DNA of 5,641 nt from Clostridia bacterium. Its GTDB lineage: Bacteria; Bacillota; Clostridia; Saccharofermentanales; UBA5734. Location of the stretch: assembly GCA_018056585.1 (NCBI GenBank), contig JAGPFK010000119.1, forward strand, positions 1-5,641. Direction: 5' to 3'. Positions 1 through 5,641 of the stretch are shown piece after piece. The notes below the pieces were generated by a model that ran no database searches, was not told the DNA's origin, and saw only the letters and a program-made list of their open reading frames with translations. Made by a program: the position numbers and the translations under genes. Numbering within the stretch: the stretch's first letter is position 1; every line of letters starts with the position of its first letter.

Positions 1-535
1 CCTTGATCCCACCAGCCGCGCGGATATGATTATCTTTGATCAAAATACCATCGGACAGATTGAAGCGATGATTGGTGCCGCCACCGGTCCGAACAGCATA
101 CTTCTCTATGCTGCGGAGACCCGGCGTTGTTTTTCTTGTATCCGAAATATGGGCTTTCGTCCCTTCAACAGCCTGCACAGCCAGGCGTGTCTGCGTGGCA
201 ATCCCAGACAGATGACGTAAGAAATTAAGGCTGACTCGCTCGCCCATAAGGATACCCTGAGAAGGCCCCTCAATCACAGCCAAAACTTCGTTTGCTTCAA
301 CCCATGCACCCTCCTGAACCCGGCTTTTGATTCTGATGCGCGGATCCAGCAATGCGAAGGTCCTTGAACAGATCGAAAGGCCGCAGATTACACCTGCTTC
401 TTTAGCTAAAAAGACGCCTGACGCGTCAGCATCCGGCGGAACAGTAGAAAGCGTTGTCACATCACCTGATCCGATATCCTCATTTAGGGCAACGAGAATC
501 AGCTCATCCCATTTTCTGTCCCATATCGTTTCCAT
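1..535 (-). CDS. nadC: Nicotinate-nucleotide pyrophosphorylase (quinolinate phosphoribosyltransferase), N-terminal part, cut by the left window edge
   Basis: NadC is a cytoplasmic enzyme that converts quinolinate and PRPP to nicotinate mononucleotide, pyrophosphate and CO2, the step by which de novo synthesis enters the common NAD pathway. Translating the minus strand from the ATG at 535 gives 178 residues with no stop before the left edge; the family is usually about 280 long. Visible family blocks are NEDIGSGDVTT (residues 18-28), GERVSLNFLRHLSGIAT (98-114), DTRKTTPGLR (132-141), EKYAVRTGGGTNHR (144-157) and GILIKDNH (163-170). These carry the Arg, Lys and His residues that bind the phosphate and carboxylate groups in this family. 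The ATG is preceded by AGAGGA (minus strand, 541-546) with a 5-nt gap, which supports this start. It has the same orientation as nadA and nadB but is separated from nadB by the antisense acetyltransferase gene. Identity is near certain from the motifs. Confidence 0.95.
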   Translation of the reverse strand, partial: METIWDRKWDELILVALNEDIGSGDVTTLSTVPPDADASGVFLAKEAGVICGLSICSRTFALLDPRIRIKSRVQEGAWVEANEVLAVIEGPSQGILMGERVSLNFLRHLSGIATQTRLAVQAVEGTKAHISDTRKTTPGLRSIEKYAVRTGGGTNHRFNLSDGILIKDNHIRAAGGIK

Positions 536-540
536 GACGG

Positions 541-546
541 TCCTCT
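541..546 (-). promoter_or_regulatory. Ribosome binding site of nadC
   Basis: AGAGGA on the minus strand ends 5 nt before the ATG at 535. It fixes the nadC start and shows that nadC has its own translation initiation signal rather than coupling to an upstream gene. Confidence 0.65.
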
Positions 547-575
547 TTTCACTTCATATATTCAAGATGTCTTTA

Positions 576-604
576 AGCATACCTCAATTTCAACAGACGC
601 TCAA
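576..604 (-). promoter_or_regulatory. Candidate sigma-70-type promoter for nadC
   Basis: On the minus strand, TTGAGC (-35, at 599-604) and TATGCT (-10, at 576-581) are separated by exactly 17 bp. Each hexamer matches the consensus at 4 of 6 positions. The start of transcription would fall near 569, giving a leader of about 35 nt with the AGAGGA site near its end. The prediction rests only on hexamers and spacing, but a separate nadC promoter makes sense because the acetyltransferase gene splits it from nadAB. Confidence 0.4.
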
Positions 605-620
605 GAGAATCCGATGGAAC

Positions 621-649
621 TTGCCGAAAGACAATCATTTTCATAAAAT
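621..649 (+). promoter_or_regulatory. Candidate sigma-70-type promoter for the arylamine N-acetyltransferase gene
   Basis: On the plus strand, TTGCCG (-35, 621-626) and TAAAAT (-10, 644-649) are separated by 17 bp. They match the consensus at 4 of 6 and 5 of 6 positions. Transcription would begin near 656, leaving a leader of about 45 nt before the ATG. The spacer and the following bases are A/T-rich, as expected near a promoter. Its -35 hexamer lies only 16 bp from the -35 of the divergent nadC promoter. Confidence 0.5.
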
Positions 650-690
650 AGATAAATAAACTCTTTTTGAAGTGACCTTTTATCAAAACA

Positions 691-696
691 AAGGAG
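691..696 (+). promoter_or_regulatory. Ribosome binding site of the acetyltransferase gene
   Basis: AAGGAG at 691-696 is a strong Shine-Dalgarno sequence. Two ATG codons follow in tandem, at 701 (4-nt gap) and 704 (7-nt gap). The second has the more usual spacing, so the true first residue may be the second Met. Confidence 0.8.
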
Positions 697-700
697 AGCG

Positions 701-1555
701 ATGATGACTCAAAGAGAAGAAAAAGTCTTCGAACCCACGAGTGAAGATTGCATCAGAACCTATTTTAACCGTCTCGGTCTTCCTGTGCCTTCTGATCCGC
801 CTGTTTGCAGCCGAGCCCTTTTAGACAAGCTGCAATACGCTCATGTCACACAGATTCCTTATGAAAATCTGGATATTCTGGATGGTATTGATTTACCCAT
901 GACTTTTGAAGGGCAGTTCAGAAAAATGATCATACGCCAGAGAGGCGGCTATTGTTTTGAATTAAACGGCGTTTTTGCAGGCCTCCTCAAAGCACTGGGC
1001 TATCGTATCACGACCTATATGAGCCGCTATCTGCGCGGGGAAAAGACCATCCCCATGCGTCGGCACCGTGTGATCCGCGCCGAATGTGATGACGGTGTTT
1101 TTATTTGCGATGTCGGCGTCGGTCAGAAAGCGCCCCGTTTCCCATTGGCTCTGATTCCCGACCTTGTTCAGGAGCAATGGGGGGAAACTTACAAAATAAC
1201 ACGCGAGCCGTTCTTTGGGTGGGTGATCTACGATTTGCACGAAAACCAGTGGCGCCGTTTTTATAGTTTCACAGAGGAAGAACAACTGGATATTGATTTT
1301 GTCATGCCAAGTTTTTACTGTGAAAAATCGCCTGACTCTGTTTTTAACAAAGGCCTGATGCTTTCCATCAAAACAAAAGAGGGACGGAAAACCATAGACA
1401 ACAACCTGTTTCGTATTTTTACACCAAGCGGCGTCAATGAAAAGGTCATCACATCACCTGAGCAACTGGCTGACTTGTTCAAACATTTTAACCTTGAACG
1501 TCCGACAATCGATCAGGCGCGTTCCTGGCTGTCGTTCGGGCAATCCGTCCGGTAA
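701..1555 (+). CDS. Arylamine N-acetyltransferase (NAT family)
   Basis: NAT enzymes are cytosolic. They move an acetyl group from acetyl-CoA to an active-site cysteine and then to the nitrogen of an arylamine, hydrazine or related acceptor. The 284-residue length matches bacterial members (about 270-285). The Cys-His-Asp triad is visible: C85 in RGGYCFELNG, H122 in RRHRVI and D137 in CDVGVG, the last corresponding to the usual VDVGFG. The N-terminal block with IPYENLDI (52-59) is also typical. The start is ATG 701 or 704. The gene is the only one on the plus strand and sits between nadB and nadC, antisense to both; its last 43 bases overlap the nadB 3' end. It appears to have its own promoter. 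The physiological acceptor cannot be told from sequence. Some relatives act in natural-product amide formation, but no such pathway genes are visible here. Confidence 0.93.
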   Translation: MMTQREEKVFEPTSEDCIRTYFNRLGLPVPSDPPVCSRALLDKLQYAHVTQIPYENLDILDGIDLPMTFEGQFRKMIIRQRGGYCFELNGVFAGLLKALGYRITTYMSRYLRGEKTIPMRRHRVIRAECDDGVFICDVGVGQKAPRFPLALIPDLVQEQWGETYKITREPFFGWVIYDLHENQWRRFYSFTEEEQLDIDFVMPSFYCEKSPDSVFNKGLMLSIKTKEGRKTIDNNLFRIFTPSGVNEKVITSPEQLADLFKHFNLERPTIDQARSWLSFGQSVR

Positions 1556-3087
1556 TGGGCCCCGACACTGACGGTGCGCTGTAAGGCGTCCTCAGCCACC
1601 AGGCCGGCTATAAGGGCGGCGTTTTCAGCTTCAACCGATTTGGGGCCGGTCAGGATTTGGCCATCAAGCTGCTCGGAAAAACAATGAAAGCACTGTTTTG
1701 CTGTCTCAAGATCCGGCCCGTTGCGCAAAATGCCGCAGTTTTGTGTCATTTGTCTTCTGATTTCACCAAGGATTTCTTCCAGATCCAACTCAGATTGTGA
1801 CGAACTGTTTTTTCGGTCTGGCAGTTTCAGCGTGTTTGAACGTGCTGAAAAACCACCTGAATTAATCTGCAAGGCGCATCGATAGGCAAAAACAAGGCAT
1901 TCCAGCAAAGAATTACTGGCAAGCCGATTGGCGCCATGAACACCGGTACAGGCCGTTTCGCCGCAAGCGTAGAGTCCATCTACTTTTGTTTTCCCATTGT
2001 AATCTGTTGTGATGCCTCCCATGAAATAATGCTGAACCGGAACAACGGGAATCCAGTCCCGTGCAATATCAATGCCTCGCTGCATACAGGTTTCATAGAT
2101 GGTGGGAAAACGGTGTTTCAGAAAAGAACGAGGTTGCATGGTGATATCCAGATACACGCATGGGATATTGTGTTTTTTCATTTCACGAATGATGGCCCGC
2201 GTCACGATGTCACGGGGTGCCAAGTCAGCCATTGGGTGCTGCCCCTGCATAAACGGCTCCCAGTTTCGGTTACGCAAAATGCCGCCTTCGCCCCGCACGG
2301 CTTCGGAAATTAAAAAATAGCGCCCATTTTCATCCGGATAAGCCAGGGCTGTCGGATGAAACTGAACAAAGGCCATGTGGCGCACATCAGCACCGGCACG
2401 AACGGCTGCGGCTATGCCATCGCCCGTCAGTCCCGCCGCGCTCGTGCTGTTGCGGTATAACCGCCCAATACCGCCGCTTGCCAAAATAATCTTACGCGTC
2501 CTGATCCGCAGAACAGAGGCTTGCGCATCGATGAGAGTCAACCCACAGACACCGTGTTCATCTGTCAGAAGATCAACCAGACAAAGTTTATCTAAAATGC
2601 GAAGATTATCCCTGCAACACACAGCCCGGTATAAACCACTGGTCAGATGATAGCCTGTGGCATCGCCTCCCGCATGCAGGATACGCCGCGCGCTGTGTCC
2701 GCCTTCACGTGTCAGTAAAAAATGATCATTTTCTTTATCGAAGGAGATGCCCAAACGCAGCAATCGTTCGATATTCTCAGCGGCCTCGCTGGTCAGGATA
2801 CGAACCGCTGTTTCATCGCACAAGCCAGCGCCCGCAGCCAAAGTATCCTGAACATGCAGCTCAACACTGTCATTTTCAGTTGTCTCTTTCAATACGGCGG
2901 CGATACCGCCTTGCGCATCCATAGAATTACTTTGATCCGGACCCAATTTATTGATGATAAGGCAGCGCAAATGCGGATCCAGATTGAGTGCGGCATAAAG
3001 GCCGGCTGCTCCGGAACCAATGATGACCACATCTGCTTCAAGCTGACCGGCATCCGGCAAACAATTGTCCGTTAAAATTCTTTTCAT
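1513..3087 (-). CDS. nadB: L-aspartate oxidase
   Basis: NadB is an FAD-dependent cytoplasmic enzyme that oxidises L-aspartate to iminoaspartate, the substrate of NadA, using oxygen or fumarate as electron acceptor. The 524 residues show the dinucleotide-binding GSGAAGL (24-30), AQGGIAAV (58-65), TREGGHSARRILHAGGDATG (126-145), QFHPT (242-246), SEAVRGEGG (261-269), APRD (290-293), QHYFMGG (352-358) and GETACTGVHGANRLASNSLLE (376-396), then a helical C-terminal domain ending in SVGAHYR (507-513). H244, R292, H353 and R388 correspond to substrate-binding or catalytic positions known in E. coli NadB. The length is close to the 540 residues of E. coli. The start ATG overlaps the nadA stop in an ATGA, so translation is probably coupled; no strong Shine-Dalgarno is seen. 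The 3' end overlaps the convergent acetyltransferase gene. The fumarate reductase/succinate dehydrogenase flavoprotein family is related, but the motifs and nadA context settle the call. Confidence 0.96.
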   Translation of the reverse strand: MKRILTDNCLPDAGQLEADVVIIGSGAAGLYAALNLDPHLRCLIINKLGPDQSNSMDAQGGIAAVLKETTENDSVELHVQDTLAAGAGLCDETAVRILTSEAAENIERLLRLGISFDKENDHFLLTREGGHSARRILHAGGDATGYHLTSGLYRAVCCRDNLRILDKLCLVDLLTDEHGVCGLTLIDAQASVLRIRTRKIILASGGIGRLYRNSTSAAGLTGDGIAAAVRAGADVRHMAFVQFHPTALAYPDENGRYFLISEAVRGEGGILRNRNWEPFMQGQHPMADLAPRDIVTRAIIREMKKHNIPCVYLDITMQPRSFLKHRFPTIYETCMQRGIDIARDWIPVVPVQHYFMGGITTDYNGKTKVDGLYACGETACTGVHGANRLASNSLLECLVFAYRCALQINSGGFSARSNTLKLPDRKNSSSQSELDLEEILGEIRRQMTQNCGILRNGPDLETAKQCFHCFSEQLDGQILTGPKSVEAENAALIAGLVAEDALQRTVSVGAHYRTDCPNDSQERA

Positions 3088-3986
3088 AAAGCCAGCATCC
3101 GATCAAGGCAACCCAAAGCCTGGGACGCCAGCTTAGAATCCAGAATAATTTCTGGCTGAAGAGTCTTTAAAGATTGCTCAACCGCTTCTTTTGTGGTCCG
3201 CTTCATATCCTGACAAACAAAGTCCTCTTTTAACGGGTAAAAATGTTTGTTTGGGTTTTCAGACACCAAAGGATGCAAGATGCCGAGCTCCGTTCCGATG
3301 ATAAAGGCTTCATTGGAAGAAGCTGCCGCATAGTCCAGGATTTGCCGTGTACTGCCAACAAAATCAGCAAGATCAATAACCTCCGGACGGCATTCCGGGT
3401 GAACCAAAAGCAGAGCGTCAGAATGGAGCTGCCTTGCCTTTTTCACATCATCCACTGTGATCTGGTCATGGACGGGGCATTGTCCCTGATAAAGAAAAAA
3501 CCGTTTTTCAGGGAAAAAGCGGGATACATAACGTCCCAGATTTCGATCAGGCAGAAAAATAATTTCTTCCTCTTTCAAAGAGGCAATCACTTTCTTTACA
3601 TTAGATGAAGTACAACAAATATCGCAGACAGCTTTGACCTCTGCTGTTGTATTGACATAACAAACAACAACAGCTTGGGGATGTGCCTTGCGCAGCGAAA
3701 GGACATCCTCGGCTGAAACCTGATCAGCCATCGGGCATCCGGCCGAAATTTCCGGAAGCAGGACCCTTTTGTCAGGGCTTAAAATCTTGGCTGTCTCAGC
3801 CATAAAACGAACACCACAAAAAACAATGACAGCGGCATCAGTCGCAGCTGCTTTACGGCTTAAGTCAAGTGAATCGCCCACAAAATCCGCTATATCCTGA
3901 ACGTTCGGATTCTGATAATAATGCGCCAGGATAACCGCTTTCCGTTCCTTTTTTAACTCATAAATAGAATCTGAAATATGCTTCAT
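3084..3986 (-). CDS. nadA: Quinolinate synthase A
   Basis: NadA is a cytoplasmic [4Fe-4S] enzyme that condenses iminoaspartate (from NadB) with dihydroxyacetone phosphate to form quinolinate. The 300-residue length fits the compact form of the family; E. coli NadA is longer, about 347. The three cluster ligands are visible: C84 in SAGCPMAD, C170 in GQCPVHDQ and C258 in VCQDMKRTT. Other family marks are AHYYQ (21-25), GDSLDLSRKAA (37-47), FMAETAKIL (61-69), CCTSSN (124-129), the acid-containing HPEC (196-199) and GTELG (231-235). An in-frame stop lies nine codons upstream and no other start codon intervenes, so ATG 3986 is well supported. It lacks a clear Shine-Dalgarno: the nearest purine runs are GAAAG and GGA, 9 and 15 nt away. 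It is the first gene of a nadA-nadB unit, joined by a 4-nt overlap, and has a good promoter upstream. Confidence 0.96.
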   Translation of the reverse strand: MKHISDSIYELKKERKAVILAHYYQNPNVQDIADFVGDSLDLSRKAAATDAAVIVFCGVRFMAETAKILSPDKRVLLPEISAGCPMADQVSAEDVLSLRKAHPQAVVVCYVNTTAEVKAVCDICCTSSNVKKVIASLKEEEIIFLPDRNLGRYVSRFFPEKRFFLYQGQCPVHDQITVDDVKKARQLHSDALLLVHPECRPEVIDLADFVGSTRQILDYAAASSNEAFIIGTELGILHPLVSENPNKHFYPLKEDFVCQDMKRTTKEAVEQSLKTLQPEIILDSKLASQALGCLDRMLAL

Positions 3987-4066
3987 ATGATTTTGCTTTC
4001 GTCCGGCTTCTTATTGTAAACCCGTTCGCTTCAGCGATGCTCAGCCCCTTTTTAACTTTACGACTC

Positions 4067-4095
4067 ATTATAAGAGTGAGTGATCTGAAAAGCAA
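4067..4095 (-). promoter_or_regulatory. Candidate sigma-70-type promoter for nadA-nadB
   Basis: On the minus strand, TTGCTT (-35, 4090-4095) and a perfect TATAAT (-10, 4067-4072) are separated by exactly 17 bp. The start of transcription would be near 4060, giving a leader of about 74 nt. The -10 sits inside a short imperfect dyad with arms ACTC and GAGT (4063-4077), and the -35 lies in one copy of a 12-bp-period direct repeat. Either could bind a regulator, but I do not recognise a known NAD-regulator operator (NadR, NrtR or NiaR) or an NAD riboswitch in the leader. Confidence 0.6.
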
Positions 4096-4109
4096 GAATA
4101 AAAGCAAGA
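4088..4109. repeat. Two-copy direct repeat, 12-bp period, upstream of nadA
   Basis: AAAAGCAAGA (plus strand) occurs at 4088-4097 and again, identical, at 4100-4109. It reads TCTTGCTTTT on the minus strand. The downstream copy contains the nadA -35 hexamer, while the other merges with the GH127 terminator-like stem. It may be a binding site, or simply the T-rich tail of the upstream gene. Confidence 0.5.
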
Positions 4110-4125
4110 TCTATAAGGCGATCTT
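4100..4125 (-). terminator. Weak terminator-like hairpin after the GH127 gene
   Basis: Starting 4 nt past the GH127 stop on the minus strand, AAGATC (4120-4125) pairs with GATCTT (4106-4111) around an 8-nt loop. GC then a short T run follows. The stem has only six pairs and little G+C, and the T-tract is interrupted, so termination may be partial. The nadA -35 lies about 5 nt beyond this element. Confidence 0.35.
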
Positions 4126-4128
4126 TTC

Positions 4129-5641
4129 TTAAGCCTTTTGATTGGACACCTGAAAATATGTATTATATTTCTCATAGCCTATTTCATACAGCGGGACGAA
4201 TCTGAAATTGACGGGCTGATTAATGGTCCTATAGTAAGGCAGCCAATTGATCCATTCCCGTTCATTATCCGGAATGATAAATGATGTGGGATCATTTATA
4301 TCGCCCAATATTGTTCTTTGCTCATTGTCAATTGCGGCCAGTGCGACAGGCCCATCAATAAATGCCACCGTATCTTTTCTGTCAGGAAGGGGCCAGCATG
4401 AAATCTTTTTGGGTAATATTAATTGTATGATGTCATCTGAAAAGATACCTTCAATTGTGATATATCCATCCCCCACGTTATAATTTACTTTTTTATTGTT
4501 CATAAAAAGGCTGGCATTTCCATCTATCCACCAGGGATTCCTGAATTTCAATTGAATCAGTTTGCCATTCGAGTCAATAATAAATTTAACTGCCCAGCAA
4601 TTTGGCCGCTCCGACGTATGAATATCTGTTTCGCATATCTTAATCAGACTTCCTGCTTGTGGATCCTTTTCCTGAATGACGCGCACCGCTGCTCCTTCAA
4701 CCTCTATTTCAAGTTTGGAGGGAATATATTGCGCTATATAAATTGTATGATCAGCGACATAGTAGATGGATTCATGAAAATTAGAATTTGCCTGAACCAA
4801 CGTACCGTGGCAACACCAGAAATGATTCGTTTCAGATCCCCATTTCTTTTGACCACCTGCTTCCAGAGGAAGATAATAGGTAATCAGGCCTTTTTGCGGC
4901 GGCAAGTCTTCGTTCATCAAAAAATCTCTGTTTTCTTCCCAATATCCTTGTGCGAATATCCCATTGTAGAGATTTTGTTCCCAATAATCAGCGTATTTTT
5001 TATCACCGGTCCAGCGATACAAATATTGGCTTAATCGCATCATATTATAAACGACACAATGTTCTTGGTTTCGGCTGCCAAGCCTGGCTGATTGCTTTTT
5101 TATAGGGGTCCAGATCTCACCACTGGTTTGACCTCCGGTAACAAATGATCCCCTTTCTTCAACAGCGAGTTCCCAGTAATTTTCAGCAATTTGACGATAT
5201 CTTTCTTCACCGGTAACTTCATATGCGCGTGCTGCGCCATGAATTTCCGGAATCGTTATGTTTGCGTGAACATTTGTCAGAACATCCATATGATTTAATA
5301 TTGGCTCAAAAAGCCTGGGGCGTTCATATCTGATCATGAGCTCCAGATGCTTAGGTTCTTTTGTTATTGAATACAAATCAGCCCAGAGTTCCATCATCCC
5401 CCCGGTTTCTTCCAAGTCCATCATGTCACTCATCGTTTCGCGATCAATATCTCTTGCAAAGTCGTAAAACCAGTCCGCACAATTCCTTACGATATTCAGG
5501 GCTACTTCATTCCCTGCATATAGATACATGTCCAATAACCCCATCATGACTTTATGGCAAACATATTGCGGAGCCCATACTCTTTTACCATTTTTTAACC
5601 AAGATAAGTACTTCTCAGGGATTGGGAAAGCCCATCTTCCT
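4129..5641 (-). CDS. Glycoside hydrolase family 127 protein (DUF1680-type, beta-L-arabinofuranosidase-like), N-terminus beyond the right edge
   Basis: The minus-strand frame is open from the right edge (first complete codon 5640-5638) to the stop at 4129, giving 503 visible residues. Full-length relatives such as Bifidobacterium HypBA1 have about 650. The ATG at 5547 is not a credible start, because family-conserved sequence lies upstream of it: VWAPQYVCHKVM (21-32) matches the family's VWAPYY-HK block. Downstream come ETGGMMELWADLY, NVHANITIPE (about 123-132) and TGGQTSGE (E175). The zinc and catalytic set seen in HypBA1 (Glu, Cys and a CC pair) is present as E193 and C195 in QEHC and C276-C277 in FWCCHG. 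The C-terminal beta-rich region ends in FVPLYEIGYEKY, as in full-length relatives, so the 3' end is intact. Family members release L-arabinofuranose from glycans, but substrates vary, so the specificity is inferred. Secretion cannot be judged without the N-terminus. It is a different process from the nad genes, and a promoter separates them. Confidence 0.9.
   Translation of the reverse strand, partial: GRWAFPIPEKYLSWLKNGKRVWAPQYVCHKVMMGLLDMYLYAGNEVALNIVRNCADWFYDFARDIDRETMSDMMDLEETGGMMELWADLYSITKEPKHLELMIRYERPRLFEPILNHMDVLTNVHANITIPEIHGAARAYEVTGEERYRQIAENYWELAVEERGSFVTGGQTSGEIWTPIKKQSARLGSRNQEHCVVYNMMRLSQYLYRWTGDKKYADYWEQNLYNGIFAQGYWEENRDFLMNEDLPPQKGLITYYLPLEAGGQKKWGSETNHFWCCHGTLVQANSNFHESIYYVADHTIYIAQYIPSKLEIEVEGAAVRVIQEKDPQAGSLIKICETDIHTSERPNCWAVKFIIDSNGKLIQLKFRNPWWIDGNASLFMNNKKVNYNVGDGYITIEGIFSDDIIQLILPKKISCWPLPDRKDTVAFIDGPVALAAIDNEQRTILGDINDPTSFIIPDNEREWINWLPYYRTINQPVNFRFVPLYEIGYEKYNTYFQVSNQKA

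Noticed and set aside
457..469. 13-bp sequence TCACATCACCTGA, repeated at 1449-1461
   Set aside because: Both copies lie in coding sequence of unrelated genes, in different reading contexts, with no flanking similarity. It is not convincing as an insertion scar or recombination site.
327..659. 110-codon plus-strand ORF running from nadC into the divergent spacer
   Set aside because: It is antisense to the conserved N-terminal part of NadC, and its translation is low-complexity and unlike any known family.
651..684. GATAAA...TTTATC inverted repeat in the NAT leader as a terminator or operator
   Set aside because: It has six A/T-rich pairs around a 22-nt loop, which could easily arise by chance in an A/T-rich spacer.
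962..1285. 107-codon minus-strand ORF inside the acetyltransferase gene
   Set aside because: It lies fully antisense to a gene with clear catalytic motifs and shows no family resemblance of its own.
3612..3626. Cysteine-rich CDICC segment in NadA as a possible extra metal site
   Set aside because: The xDICCTSSN block is a usual part of NadA proteins, and the three standard cluster ligands are already accounted for elsewhere.
4026..4051. GGGGCTGAG and a small TCGC-TGAA-GCGA hairpin in the nadA leader, suggestive of a riboswitch (TPP-like or NAD-type)
   Set aside because: The leader is too short for a TPP riboswitch and lacks its second conserved block. The hairpin is only four pairs, and no NAD-I or NAD-II consensus is visible.

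Overview
The window is dominated by the de novo NAD biosynthesis genes nadA, nadB and nadC, all read on the minus strand. With them are an arylamine N-acetyltransferase gene on the plus strand and the 3' part of a glycoside hydrolase family 127 (GH127) gene. Gene order, a 4-nt nadA-nadB stop/start overlap, a compact 300-residue NadA, sigma-70-like promoters and a strong AAGGAG ribosome binding site suggest a Firmicutes-type bacterium, perhaps Clostridia. That placement is an inference and is weak: no marker gene is present. Hand-counted 60-base lines range from about 33% to 67% G+C.

Layout, left to right: (1) 1-535, minus: the N-terminal 178 residues of NadC, cut by the left edge. (2) 536-700: a 165-bp divergent spacer with one plausible promoter in each direction. 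(3) 701-1555, plus: a complete arylamine N-acetyltransferase with a Cys-His-Asp triad. (4) 1513-3087, minus: complete NadB (L-aspartate oxidase), whose 3' end overlaps the acetyltransferase 3' end by 43 bp, tail to tail. (5) 3084-3986, minus: complete NadA (quinolinate synthase) with its three [4Fe-4S] cysteines. (6) 3987-4128: a spacer with a strong candidate nadA promoter and a weak terminator hairpin. (7) 4129-5641, minus: GH127 protein, C-terminal 503 residues, cut by the right edge.

NadB oxidises L-aspartate to iminoaspartate. NadA condenses this with dihydroxyacetone phosphate to give quinolinate, and NadC converts quinolinate plus PRPP to nicotinate mononucleotide. The three genes would form an ordinary nadA-nadB-nadC operon, except that an antisense acetyltransferase gene lies between nadB and nadC. 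I see no convincing terminator between nadB and nadC, so either nadA-nadB transcripts run through the acetyltransferase in antisense to reach nadC, or nadC relies on its own promoter, or both. This arrangement is the most interesting thing here. I found no mobile element, RNA gene, CRISPR array or evident new system. No gene-free stretch exceeds 300 bases.
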